Of a DNA stretch of 34,492 nt, positions 25,282-33,777 are shown piece by piece (position 1 is the stretch's first letter; each line of letters begins with the position of its first letter). The notes beneath the pieces were generated by a model. It did no database searches, was not told the DNA's origin, and saw nothing but the letters and a program-made list of their open reading frames with translations. The position numbers and the translations under genes were made by a program. Source of the stretch: an uncultured Brachyspira sp. (GTDB taxonomy: Bacteria; Spirochaetota; Brachyspiria; Brachyspirales; Brachyspiraceae); contig NZ_CALXRN010000239.1 in the NCBI RefSeq assembly GCF_944390595.1, positions 1-34,492 of the forward strand, written 5' to 3'.

Positions 25282-26271
25282 ATGAACAAATTAATAAAAA
25301 ATAAAAAAAGCATATACATATTATTTGCCTTTGTAAGTATAATAATTTTTTATTTATCTATAAATATTTTATATACACAAACTTCAAATGATTTGCCTAA
25401 TGCTGAAAGATTTGTAAATAGCATTACATTATCTAAAACTAACGACAGTGAAATTTTAATAGAATGGGATGGAATAAGCAACAGTAATTTAATTTATTAT
25501 GTATATAGAAGTGAAAGCCCTATAGTTGGTAAATATTCTTTAGTAGATTCTAAAGTTGTTGATTATGTTAAAGCTACAAATACTTCTAGGAAATATGCTA
25601 TAGTTGATAGACCAGTATTATCATCTATATATTATTACGCTGTAGTTTCATATATAGATAATTTAAGTTTTTATAATGCTAAAGCAAATGTTGATACATT
25701 ATCAATAATATTTAATGGCGGAATAAAAGAAAAAGATTCTGCTGACAATGTAGTAACAAATAAAAATTCATATGAACCTAAATATGATATTATAACATCC
25801 ACAAATATTATCACAACTACAAATATTATAACGACTACAAATAATATTACAACAACAAATAATATAACTAATTATTATACTATTACTAATACAAAATTAG
25901 CTACAAATACAGTAGTTTATACAAATATTATTACTACTACAAATATATATAATTTAACAAATACTTATAACGGCAATGCTTCGATTAAAGGTACAGCATC
26001 GCCTAATGAGTATAGCAGATATAAAAGTGAATATGACAGGGCTGTGATACAATTTAAAGCAGGCAACTATTTATCTGCTGTATCAATTTTGGAGCCTGTA
26101 TCAAGAAGAAATATAGATAGAACATTGTATTATAATATTAATTTGATGCTTGGAAAATGCTATAAGAATTTAGGCAGGAAAAAAAATGCATTGGATGTAT
26201 TTAACCGTATAAAAACGTATAATGCACAAGAGGTTAATTTTTGGATAAATCAGGTTTTAACTGATTTGTAA
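25282..26271 (+). CDS. Exported or membrane-anchored protein with FnIII-like domain, Thr/Asn linker and TPRs
   Basis: Family not recognised. The 329-residue protein has an uncleaved-looking N-terminal membrane helix (about 11-31). A beta-rich segment (about 40-145; ILIEWDGISNSNLIYYVYRS and YYYAVVSYID) resembles a fibronectin type III domain. Next comes a low-complexity linker built of six-residue units like TNIITT (about 173-231), then a helical C-terminus with TPR-like AVIQFKAGNYLSAVSILEPV and MLGKCYKNLGRKKNALDVF. It is probably periplasmic. The next gene, a TPR protein, starts 21 bases on, so the two likely form a complex. A role as a spirochaetal periplasmic scaffold, for example around flagella, is possible but not shown. 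Confidence 0.75.
   Translation: MNKLIKNKKSIYILFAFVSIIIFYLSINILYTQTSNDLPNAERFVNSITLSKTNDSEILIEWDGISNSNLIYYVYRSESPIVGKYSLVDSKVVDYVKATNTSRKYAIVDRPVLSSIYYYAVVSYIDNLSFYNAKANVDTLSIIFNGGIKEKDSADNVVTNKNSYEPKYDIITSTNIITTTNIITTTNNITTTNNITNYYTITNTKLATNTVVYTNIITTTNIYNLTNTYNGNASIKGTASPNEYSRYKSEYDRAVIQFKAGNYLSAVSILEPVSRRNIDRTLYYNINLMLGKCYKNLGRKKNALDVFNRIKTYNAQEVNFWINQVLTDL
25801..25974 (+). repeat. 18-bp in-frame repeats encoding the Thr/Asn linker
   Basis: Four 18-bp units (each beginning ACAAAT) run through 25801-25872. Three more lie at 25921-25974, after a diverged stretch of 48 bases. Each unit encodes six residues, so gain or loss changes linker length without shifting the frame. Confidence 0.85.
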
Positions 26272-26292
26272 TTGGAGTTGGAGAAGTATTTT

Positions 26293-27333
26293 ATGAAAAC
26301 TTATGCAGCAGTTTTAGCATCTGTCATAACCATAGTGGCAATTTTAGGAGGCGTTTTTATTACAAAAGTTTCTGCTTTATCCTCTCCGGAAAGATATTTT
26401 CAAAAAGGCAAAAGAAGCTATGAAATAGAAAATTATCAAGATGCTATTAATAATTTGAATGAGTATTTATCTATAGATAGTAAATCAAGACCTGTTAATA
26501 ATATAGCTGAATCATATTTTATGGTTGCTGATTCATTAAAAAAATTGAAGAAGTATGCTTTAGCTAAAGAGCGTTTAAGCGATATAATAAATAATCCTAA
26601 TTTTGTATATTATTCTACTAATGCAATACTTGCTTATGCTGACATATCAAGATTAGAAAATAATCCGGATTCGTATATAATATCTAAGCTGCAGCAAAAC
26701 TTGAATGTTGCAGATAAAGTTTTAAGTTCAAAAATCAATACTCAGTATGGATATCAGTTATTTTTGCAAAAAAAATATGGAGAAGCATTAAGTTATTTTT
26801 TAAGAGCAGATGGAGAATTAGCCGTATTAGGAAGGGCAAGAGTATATTTCAATATGAATGAATATGACAGAGCTTTTGAAACTTATGAGGATTTTCTTAA
26901 ATATAATAAATCAAGCATATATTATGATGAGGTTGTAAGAACATATTTAATACAAGTTCCTGCAATGGCACATAGATATTTTATTAATACAAATTATACT
27001 AAAGCTAGAATGTATTATATTAAAATTTCGGAATTATTTCCTAGAACAGAAAATGAAGAGGATGCATTATTTAGAATAGCCCAATCATATTATAATGAAA
27101 AAAATTATAATAAGGCTTTGGAGTATTATAATAGAGTTAGATTAAACAATGTATATACATTAGATGCTGAAGCCTTGCTTTATATTGGTTTATCATACTT
27201 TAAGGTTGGAAGATATTCTGATTCTTATAAAGCTTTAGATGCATTTATTTCAGAATATCCGGCTAATCCTAATGCATCAAGGGCGAGAGAATATATGCAG
27301 GCTCTGCAGGAAACTCTGCTTACAATTAATTAG
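26293..27333 (+). CDS. Membrane-anchored TPR protein
   Basis: The 346-residue protein has one N-terminal membrane helix (about 4-26) and then tetratricopeptide-like repeats almost to the end. Examples are YFQKGKRSYEIENYQDAINNLNEYL, YGYQLFLQKKYGEALSYFLRA, YFNMNEYDRAFETYEDFL and LFRIAQSYYNEKNYNKALEYYNRV, each split into shorter helices. The final ones resemble the outer-membrane lipoprotein (BamD/YbgF-like) type. It is probably a periplasmic scaffold partner of the preceding gene. I start at ATG 26293, which has GGAG upstream; a TTG at 26272 directly after the previous stop is less likely. Confidence 0.82.
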   Translation: MKTYAAVLASVITIVAILGGVFITKVSALSSPERYFQKGKRSYEIENYQDAINNLNEYLSIDSKSRPVNNIAESYFMVADSLKKLKKYALAKERLSDIINNPNFVYYSTNAILAYADISRLENNPDSYIISKLQQNLNVADKVLSSKINTQYGYQLFLQKKYGEALSYFLRADGELAVLGRARVYFNMNEYDRAFETYEDFLKYNKSSIYYDEVVRTYLIQVPAMAHRYFINTNYTKARMYYIKISELFPRTENEEDALFRIAQSYYNEKNYNKALEYYNRVRLNNVYTLDAEALLYIGLSYFKVGRYSDSYKALDAFISEYPANPNASRAREYMQALQETLLTIN

Positions 27334-27338
27334 ATAAG

Positions 27339-28097
27339 TTATGGTTTTACAGATAGAGTAGCCCAAAAAGTAGGAATATTATATTCATGCAGTATGCCGT
27401 ATCCATTGGTATCTTCGTAAATATCTTCAAGTTTGAAACCTGCTTTTAACTGACCTCTGATTTGTTCTTCTATAGTATGTGAAAATTGTATGCCGTCATT
27501 ATTTTTAATTGCATTGTTTAATAAATTATTATCTTTTAAAGGATTAAATGGAAGTTTATATTTTATTTCTTTTTCATTTTCTGAATTTTCTTCAAATAAA
27601 AAATTTATACCATTATCTAAACCAGACATAAGTATTCCGCCTTTTTTAAGTACTCTGAAGCATTCTCTCCATACATGCATAACATCTTCTATATAGCAGT
27701 TTGATACTGGATGAAATATTAAATCAAAAGTTTCATTTTCAAAAGGAAATGTTTTTGTCATATCAGCTTTTACAGTTTCAATTTTATAGTTTTCTCTTTT
27801 TGCAACTAATAAATCGCTGTCAATTTGTTTTTGAGAATAATCCATCAATGTGCATATTGAGCCGAGTGCAGCGAAAATAGGCATTTGCTGTCCTCCGCCG
27901 GAAGCAAGCCCTAAAACTTTTTTATTTTTTAAATTTGGAAACCATTCTTTTGGCACTGTTTTTGTAGGTGTTAAAAGCATGTCCCATTTGCCGTTTTTAG
28001 CATCTGCAAATACTTCATGTGTGATTGGAATTCCCCATTGTCATCCCATTTCTACCCATTTATCTATAGTTTCGGAGTTAATTTTTGAGTATTCCAT
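27339..28097 (-). pseudogene. SAM-dependent methyltransferase interrupted by one in-frame TGA
   Basis: From ATG 28097 the frame reads MEYSKINSETIDKWVEMG, then a TGA at 28041-28043, then QWGIPITHEVFADAKNGKWD and on without a break to 27339. The remainder has a Rossmann motif (KKVLGLASGGGQQMPIFAALG), LMDYSQKQIDSD, FDLIFHPVSNCYIEDV and ECFRVLKKGGILMSG, all typical of class I methyltransferases of about 252 residues. A Trp (TGG) is expected where the TGA stands, so one base change explains the break. A restart at ATG 27980 would lose the first 39 residues and has no good ribosome-binding site. It is last in a minus-strand group after the WecG-like gene. Substrate unknown. A recent nonsense mutation or a sequencing error is more likely than an old pseudogene. 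Confidence 0.82.
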
Positions 28098-28106
28098 TTT
28101 ATAATA

Positions 28107-28856
28107 TCAATTTTTATTATTCTTAGGTTTTTTTGTAGTTATTTTTTCAAATAGAACTAATGTCCAAAAACGTATGTAATTTATATATAAAAATATTCTG
28201 AATATATTTTTTTTAAGATAGAATTTTTCTTCTTTGTTAGAATTTAATACATCCATACTTGGAGGTTTTATTTTACCTGCAAAACTATCTAATGGTCTTT
28301 TTATTGGTATGCAGAATTTCATTTCCAAACTATCTTTATTATTATTAAACCAGTATAAAGACTTTTTTAAATTCATATGTATTAAAAAAACATCAGGTTC
28401 TATTTTTTTGAATCCTATAAAAGCTTTTTCTAATTCATTTTTATCTTTAGTGTTTTGGAAATTTCCAAGCATATAAATTCCTGGATATATTTTTTTTATT
28501 TTTTCTGAAATAGTAAAGAAATATTTTTCTTCATCTCCAAATAAAAACATAGACATCTTTTTTTGTTCTATGTAATCCATTACTTTAGAAAATAAAATAA
28601 AATCTTTTATATATGTTAATTCTTCTTTATGAATAAATTTATATGCTTTGGCTATAGATGGATGAGCAGCAATTACTAATGAAGCATTTTTTATAATTTC
28701 TTTTAGTTTTTTATTAGAACGCACTTTAAGTAATTGATGAACATCCAAAGTAGTTATAAGTACATTTTTACCATATTTAAGATATTCTAAAATTTCTTCA
28801 AAACTCACATGAAAATTATCTACTCTAACACCTAAAATGGATTTATTATCTATCAT
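28107..28856 (-). CDS. WecG/TagA/CpsF-like glycosyltransferase, divergent
   Basis: Family members transfer a sugar, often N-acetylmannosamine or its uronic acid, to a lipid carrier. The 249-residue protein shows the general family course: an N-terminal VRVDNFHVSFEEILEYL, then VLITTLDVHQLLKVRSNKKL, KEIIKNASLVIAAHPSIAKA, SMFLFGDEEKYFFTISEKI with KKIYPGIYMLGNF, and PDVFLIHMNLKKSLYW. The usual D-G motif after the first half (commonly PDGxG) reads AHPSIAK here, and the glycine-rich loop is reduced (LFGDEE). It may therefore be inactive or altered. The basic tail (residues about 215-249) could bind membrane. It lies 26 bases from pfkA and 9 bases before the methyltransferase pseudogene. Confidence 0.6.
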   Translation of the reverse strand: MIDNKSILGVRVDNFHVSFEEILEYLKYGKNVLITTLDVHQLLKVRSNKKLKEIIKNASLVIAAHPSIAKAYKFIHKEELTYIKDFILFSKVMDYIEQKKMSMFLFGDEEKYFFTISEKIKKIYPGIYMLGNFQNTKDKNELEKAFIGFKKIEPDVFLIHMNLKKSLYWFNNNKDSLEMKFCIPIKRPLDSFAGKIKPPSMDVLNSNKEEKFYLKKNIFRIFLYINYIRFWTLVLFEKITTKKPKNNKN

Positions 28857-28882
28857 AATCTATAGCCTCAATCATAAATTTA

Positions 28883-29863
28883 TTATATAGCAAGAGTTCT
28901 GCATAAAGCTAAATCTATAGGATCTATCTTAGGAACTTTTTTAACAGCATCTGCCAAAGGAGTATAAGTATATTCTCCTTTCCAAACTCCTACAGCAACA
29001 TTTTTTTTGCCTTCTAATAACGCTTTTACAGCAATATATCCGAATCTTGCAGCCATTAAACGTTCTCTTGAAGTAGGAGATCCGCCTCTTTGCATGTGTC
29101 CTAATATTGTTACTCTAGTATCAAAACCTGTTTTTCCCTCTATCTGTTTAGCTGTTTCCATAGCACCGCCTGATTCATCTCCCTCAGCAACTACAATAAT
29201 GGAAGATTTTTTACCTCTTTTTTTAGCAAGCTGTAATTCTTCTACGATTCTATCCATATCAGTAGGTGTTTCCGGTATCAATATATCCTCAGCTCCAGAT
29301 GCAATACCAACTTCCAAAGCAATATATCCAGCATGTCTTCCCATAACCTCAACAACAAAACATCTTCCATGACTAGTAGCAGTATCTCTCAATTTATCTA
29401 TAGCATCCATAGCAACATTAACAGCAGTATCATATCCTATAGTATAATCTGTTCCGAATATATCATTGTCAATAGTACCAGGTATTGCAACAACAGGATA
29501 TTCAGGATGATGATTAGTAAAATCTAAGGCTCCTTTATAAGTACCGTCTCCTCCAATAACTATCAAGGCGTCTATTCCATGATATTTCATATTATCTGCT
29601 GCTTTTTTCATTCCTTCTTCTGTTTGAAATTCTGGAGATCTTGCAGAAAATAATATAGTTCCTCCATGGTTTATAATGCCTCCAACACTTCCCGGCGTCA
29701 TTTGATATAAATCATTATACATAAGTCCTTGATAACCTTCTCTAATTCCCATTACTTCCAATCCATTAGCTATAGCAGTTCTTACAACGCTTCTTATAGT
29801 AGGATTCATTCCAGAAGCATCTCCGCCGCTTGTTAATACACCAATTTTTTTGATATCAGCCAT
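28883..29863 (-). CDS. pfkA: ATP-dependent 6-phosphofructokinase
   Basis: The enzyme phosphorylates fructose 6-phosphate in glycolysis. The 326 residues show LTSGGDASGMNPTIRSVVRT, the nucleotide loop IGGDGTYKGA and the catalytic PGTIDNDIFGTDYTIGYDTA, plus EVMGRHAGYIAL and GHMQRGGSPTSRER. Gly in GGDG and in PGTIDND is the ATP-type pattern; PPi-dependent enzymes usually have Asp and Lys at these places. The start has AAAGGAG upstream. It is the first gene of a minus-strand group, divergent from mgtE. Confidence 0.96.
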   Translation of the reverse strand: MADIKKIGVLTSGGDASGMNPTIRSVVRTAIANGLEVMGIREGYQGLMYNDLYQMTPGSVGGIINHGGTILFSARSPEFQTEEGMKKAADNMKYHGIDALIVIGGDGTYKGALDFTNHHPEYPVVAIPGTIDNDIFGTDYTIGYDTAVNVAMDAIDKLRDTATSHGRCFVVEVMGRHAGYIALEVGIASGAEDILIPETPTDMDRIVEELQLAKKRGKKSSIIVVAEGDESGGAMETAKQIEGKTGFDTRVTILGHMQRGGSPTSRERLMAARFGYIAVKALLEGKKNVAVGVWKGEYTYTPLADAVKKVPKIDPIDLALCRTLAI

Positions 29864-29991
29864 ATTAAAATAACTCCTTTACATTTTAATAATATAAAAA
29901 TACCTTGTTTGATTTTTTTTTATTAAATTATATAATGCACATATTATATAATAATAATGAAAGAATTGATATACTATAAACATAAAAAATT

Positions 29992-31356
29992 ATGATAGAA
30001 AGTAAAGAATATACAGAAATTATTAATATTATAGAGAATCAAAGATGGGATAAACTTAAATATCTGCTGGCAAGTATGCATGCTGCTGAAGTTGTGGATA
30101 TAATACGCATATTAGATAATGATAAAAATAGAAGTATTGTTTTTAGGCTTTTATCTAGGGAAATGTCGGCTTATGTTTTTTCTGAGTTAGAAACAGAAGA
30201 GCAAGAAAAGATTATTGCTTCAATAAATGATAATGAAATTAAAGACCTTATACATGAGATGAGTCCGGATGACAGAACTTCTCTTTTTGAGGAGCTTCCT
30301 GCTGAAATAACAAAAAAGATTTTTTCTCTTATGGGAGAAAAAGATTTAAATATAACAAGGCAATTATTAGGATATCCTGAAGACAGTATAGGACGTATAA
30401 TGACTCCTGAATATATTGATGTTCTTCCGGATTATACCGTAAAACAAACTTTAGAATATATTAGAAAATACGGTAAAGATTCTGAGACTTTTGAAGTTAT
30501 TTATGTTGTAGATAGAAATGAGACTTTATTAGGATATATTTTATTAAAAGATTTATTATTTGCTAAACCTGAAGAAAAAATAGAAGATCTTATGCATACA
30601 GATATAATATATTTGTCTGTATATTCTGACCAAGAAGAAGCAGTTAGGGTAGGAAGAAAATATGATTTGCTTTATATACCTGTAGTTGATTCTAAAAATG
30701 CTTTGATAGGTATTGTTACAATAGATGATATATTTGATATAGCTGAAGAAGAGGATACAGAGGACTTTCATAAATTGGGAGCTATTAGTATAGATGATGA
30801 TTTTGACAGCAATATAAAACAAGCTAATCCTTTAATTCTGTATAAAAGAAGAATATCTTGGCTTTTTATATTGGTATTTGTTAACATAATATCAGGATAT
30901 GTTATAGGATTATTTGAGGAGACTATAAGTCAATATGTTTCTTTAATATTTTTTCTTCCTCTTCTTATAGATAGTGCAGGCAATGCCGGAGCACAGTCAT
31001 CTACTTTAATAATAAGAAGTTTATCTGTTGGCGATGTTAAAAAAAGCGACTGGCTTTTTATGCTTGGAAAGGAGATAGCCGTTTCAAGCATACTTGGACT
31101 TACTATGAGTATTGCTGTCTCTTTAATTGCAGTTTTTAGAGGCGGATTAATGATAGCTTTAGTTGTATCATTATCTATGATATTAGTTGTAGTTATAGGC
31201 AGTTTAATTGGTTTATGTCTTCCTTTTTTATTTGTAAAATTGAAAAAAGATCCTACAACAAGCAGTGTGCCTTTGGTAACTTCTATATGTGATATTAGCG
31301 GTACTGCTATATATTTATTGTTAGCAACTACTATATTAACTAAATTCACTGTTTAA
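29992..31356 (+). CDS. mgtE: Magnesium transporter MgtE
   Basis: MgtE is a homodimeric Mg2+ channel gated by cytoplasmic Mg2+. The 454 residues have the standard order: an N-terminal helical domain (1-130; MSPDDRTSLFEELP), two CBS domains (about 135-260; RIMTPEYIDVLPDYTVKQTL and LYIPVVDSKNALIGIVTIDD) and five membrane helices with the pore signature SAGNAGAQSSTLIIRSL. The acidic EEEDTEDFHKLGA linker belongs to the Mg2+-sensing plug region. The leader is only 128 bases from the divergent pfkA start and has no visible ribosome-binding site before the ATG. Confidence 0.95.
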   Translation: MIESKEYTEIINIIENQRWDKLKYLLASMHAAEVVDIIRILDNDKNRSIVFRLLSREMSAYVFSELETEEQEKIIASINDNEIKDLIHEMSPDDRTSLFEELPAEITKKIFSLMGEKDLNITRQLLGYPEDSIGRIMTPEYIDVLPDYTVKQTLEYIRKYGKDSETFEVIYVVDRNETLLGYILLKDLLFAKPEEKIEDLMHTDIIYLSVYSDQEEAVRVGRKYDLLYIPVVDSKNALIGIVTIDDIFDIAEEEDTEDFHKLGAISIDDDFDSNIKQANPLILYKRRISWLFILVFVNIISGYVIGLFEETISQYVSLIFFLPLLIDSAGNAGAQSSTLIIRSLSVGDVKKSDWLFMLGKEIAVSSILGLTMSIAVSLIAVFRGGLMIALVVSLSMILVVVIGSLIGLCLPFLFVKLKKDPTTSSVPLVTSICDISGTAIYLLLATTILTKFTV

Positions 31357-31374
31357 AATAATTTGGGGGTTAAA

Positions 31375-32232
31375 ATGAAAAAAATTGTATATTTTTTTAT
31401 TATTAGTTTATTTATAATTTCATGCGGTGGAAAAAGCGGCAGTTCTTCTGATGTGAATTTTTCTGTACAAAGTACTTCTTCCGTACCAGCTCCGGCTCCA
31501 TCTCCAGCTCCTAAATTTGAAGAAGCTGCTGTAAGTGATGCTGTTAATGTTGATAATGCTGCTAATATGGAAAGAAAATTAATAATAACTGTTGATGTAA
31601 GAATAAATTCACGCGATGTAGAAAAAAGTTATAAATCTGTTGAAAATAAAATTAAAGAATATAATGGTTATTTTGACACTGTTGAATCTTCTAAAAATAG
31701 ATACTATCTTACTATAAGAGTGCCAAAAGATAATTTGTATAATTTTATAAATTTTTTAGAAGAAACAGAAAATATTGAAAATAAAAATATTAATACTCAG
31801 GATGTTACAGATACATATTATGATACAGAGAATAGAATAAAAAATAGGGAAGTACTTTTAGAGAAATTAAGAGCATATTTAAGAGAAGCTAAAAGTATTG
31901 ATGAGATATTAAAAGTTGAAGATAGAATTAATACTTTAACTTATGAAATAGAAACTATGAAAGGTAATTTAGAAACATTAACATCATCTATAGATTATTC
32001 AAGAGTAACTTTAAATATTTCAAATCAAGAAGCTATCAAGAGCAATACAAATATATATAACAAATATTTAAATTTAATATCATTTTTAAAAGAATTTTTC
32101 TCTGGCATATTATTCTTTTTGGTTGGCTTTGTAGCAGTTGCTATACCAGTTGTTTTGATATTAGCTTTATTCTATTATATATGTTTTGGAAAAATTGGAC
32201 TAATAAAGAAATTATACAGAAAAATAAAGTAA
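31375..32232 (+). CDS. DUF4349 lipoprotein
   Basis: The 285-residue protein starts with a lipoprotein signal (MKKIVYFFIISLFIISC; Cys17). A Ser/Pro/Ala-rich spacer follows, then the DUF4349 domain: RKLIITVDVRINSRDVEKSY, YNGYFDTVESSKN and YLTIRVPKDNLYNFINFL, with a long coiled coil around residues 150-215. A C-terminal membrane helix (about 240-268) and a basic tail close the protein. It is thus tethered by lipid and helix, or spans the periplasm. The function of DUF4349 is not established. I start at ATG 31375 with GGGGGTT upstream, 18 bases after mgtE on the same strand, so cotranscription with mgtE is likely. Confidence 0.88.
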   Translation: MKKIVYFFIISLFIISCGGKSGSSSDVNFSVQSTSSVPAPAPSPAPKFEEAAVSDAVNVDNAANMERKLIITVDVRINSRDVEKSYKSVENKIKEYNGYFDTVESSKNRYYLTIRVPKDNLYNFINFLEETENIENKNINTQDVTDTYYDTENRIKNREVLLEKLRAYLREAKSIDEILKVEDRINTLTYEIETMKGNLETLTSSIDYSRVTLNISNQEAIKSNTNIYNKYLNLISFLKEFFSGILFFLVGFVAVAIPVVLILALFYYICFGKIGLIKKLYRKIK

Positions 32233-32365
32233 TTTTCATATACTTATCTATAGTATAATAAAAAAATAATTTTTTTATAATTTTTTGGGAACTTTTTTAA
32301 TTGGTATGCGTCTAATAGAGCATAATAAAACAAAAATAAAAACAATTAAAAAAGGAGAAAACATT

Positions 32366-32575
32366 ATGAGAAAAGGTATAATAATTTTTGTTTCAATAGC
32401 AATTATGGTATTGGCTTCTGTATCTTTATTTGCTCAATACGGCAGAGGTTATGGCAGAAGAGGCGGTGCCGGATACTGCGGAAATGGGAGAGGATACAAT
32501 ATGGGGTACAGATACAACAATGAAAATAGATATAATAATTATACCGGCTGTTATAACAATATGCTAATAAAATAA
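32366..32575 (+). CDS. Small secreted Gly/Tyr/Arg-rich protein (short paralogue of the next gene)
   Basis: The 69-residue product starts with a signal peptide (MRKGIIIFVSIAIMVLASVS, cleavage likely after LFA) and continues QYGRGYGRRGGAGYCGNG and Asn/Tyr-rich sequence. It matches the first half of the protein encoded at 32611 but lacks the helical Spy-like domain and ends at a TAA. The ATG at 32366 has AAAGGAG upstream; the open frame before it is only chance. Either a truncated gene copy or a deliberate short secreted peptide. Confidence 0.72.
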   Translation: MRKGIIIFVSIAIMVLASVSLFAQYGRGYGRRGGAGYCGNGRGYNMGYRYNNENRYNNYTGCYNNMLIK

Positions 32576-32610
32576 TAAAAATATATAAAAGTTAAAAAGG
32601 AGAAAACAAT

Positions 32611-33090
32611 ATGAAAAACATAATCAGTAAAAAAACAGTTATTTTTATTTCAATAGCAATTATGGCTTTGGCTTCAATATCTTTATTTGCTCAATACGGC
32701 AGAGGTTATGGTGACGGATACGGCAGAGGAGCTCATCATGGATATGGAAGAGGATACGGATGTGATTATGGTTACGGAAGAGGACATGGAATGAGAGGCG
32801 GATGCGGTTATGGATATGGAAGAGGTTACGGATACTACAATAATGCGCTTACTCAAGAACAAATATCTCAAATTCAGGCTATAAGAGATAAATATTTCCC
32901 TCAAATGGATGAATTAAGAAGAGAAATATACAATCAGTCACAAATAATTAATGCTGAAATGTATAAAGAAAATCCAGATCAAACTGTTATTAATACAGCA
33001 ATAGATGCTAGAACTAAAGCTAGAGCTGATTTGGATAAATTAAGAACTCAATGCTTTATAGAGACAGACAAAGTTTATAAAAATAAATAA
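32611..33090 (+). CDS. Secreted Spy/CpxP/ZraP-like protein with Gly/Tyr/Arg/His-rich arm
   Basis: The 159-residue protein has a signal peptide (about 1-27, ending SLFA). A Gly/Tyr/Arg-rich arm with His and Cys residues (HHGYGRGYGCDYGYGRGHGM, about residues 39-58) follows. A helical domain then starts with the LTxEQ-type motif ALTQEQISQIQAIRDKYFPQ and continues through DELRREIYNQSQIINAEMYK. That layout fits periplasmic Spy/CpxP-like chaperones and zinc-responsive ZraP. His and Cys in the arm suggest metal binding, which is inference. The ribosome-binding site is strong (AAGGAG). It lies 35 bases after the short paralogue. Confidence 0.78.
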   Translation: MKNIISKKTVIFISIAIMALASISLFAQYGRGYGDGYGRGAHHGYGRGYGCDYGYGRGHGMRGGCGYGYGRGYGYYNNALTQEQISQIQAIRDKYFPQMDELRREIYNQSQIINAEMYKENPDQTVINTAIDARTKARADLDKLRTQCFIETDKVYKNK

Positions 33091-33108
33091 AAATCGCTCA
33101 AAATTCTT

Positions 33109-33144
33109 CCCGCATGATATGAAAATGTTATGCGGGTATTTTAT
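33109..33144 (+). terminator. Terminator after the Spy-like gene
   Basis: The stem CCCGCAT/ATGCGGG (33109-33115 with 33130-33136), extendable by four weaker pairs, is followed by a T-rich tail. It separates the first two paralogues from the third. Confidence 0.8.
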
Positions 33145-33204
33145 TTTATATTATTTGTACTGTTTTAATATATATAATAGTAATAATTAGGAGGATATTA
33201 TATT

Positions 33205-33672
33205 ATGAAAATATTATCATTATTTTTAATACTTTCAATTACAGCATTTTCTCAGTATTATTATGCTCCTAAACCAGGAGTAGGTAATGTTAAGCCTTTT
33301 GTACCTGCAAACAGAAGATCTGCAATACCTGTTTATCCGTATAAAAATGATCTTACAACACCAAGATTTGCAAATCCAGGATACACTAAAACATATTATA
33401 GAAATGGAAGATTTCATTATTTTGGAAGCGGATATATGAGTTATATGGAAAGAGAAAAATTAAGAGCTATAGACGGCAGATATTCTCCAAGATATAGAAT
33501 GCTTGAAAATCAGATGAGAGTTAATAACTCAAGAATAAAGTCTCAAATATATCAAAGAAATCCAAATAATAATGTTATAAATAGTGCGGTAAATGATAAT
33601 TTTAGAATACAAATGGAAATGCAAATGATAAGAACTTTAAGAGAGCTTGATTTGAACAGACATTTTAAATAA
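33205..33672 (+). CDS. Secreted Spy-like protein 3 (Pro/Tyr-rich arm)
   Basis: The 155-residue protein has a short signal peptide (MKILSLFLILSITAFS). A Pro/Asn/Tyr-rich middle follows, then a helical C-terminus: MEREKLRAIDGRYSPRYRML followed by NNSRIKSQIYQRNPNNNVINSA. The latter lines up with NAEMYKENPDQTVINTA in the previous protein, which supports a common origin. It lacks the Gly-rich arm and has no Cys. The ribosome-binding site is AGGAGG. Confidence 0.72.
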   Translation: MKILSLFLILSITAFSQYYYAPKPGVGNVKPFVPANRRSAIPVYPYKNDLTTPRFANPGYTKTYYRNGRFHYFGSGYMSYMEREKLRAIDGRYSPRYRMLENQMRVNNSRIKSQIYQRNPNNNVINSAVNDNFRIQMEMQMIRTLRELDLNRHFK

Positions 33673-33777
33673 TTATGTTATCAACTTTTTAAGCGAGTTT
33701 ATAGCTAGCAATAATAAGAAATTATTATTGTTGCATATAATTAAAGCTAATACTTTTTATTAGCAGTAATATGTTTT

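Noticed and set aside
28041-28043. TGA read as tryptophan or selenocysteine
   Set aside because: Other genes in the window use TGG for Trp, a TGA appears to be the normal stop at 34350-34352, and no selenocysteine-type hairpin is evident just after the codon. A nonsense mutation is simpler.
29864-29991. Mg2+-sensing M-box riboswitch before mgtE
   Set aside because: The divergent spacer is only 128 bases, very AT-rich and shows no long paired elements or the conserved M-box core.
33708-33731. Hairpin after the third Spy-like gene as a terminator
   Set aside because: The stem CAATAATAA/TTATTATTG is perfect but no T-run follows on either side at the right place; left unassigned.
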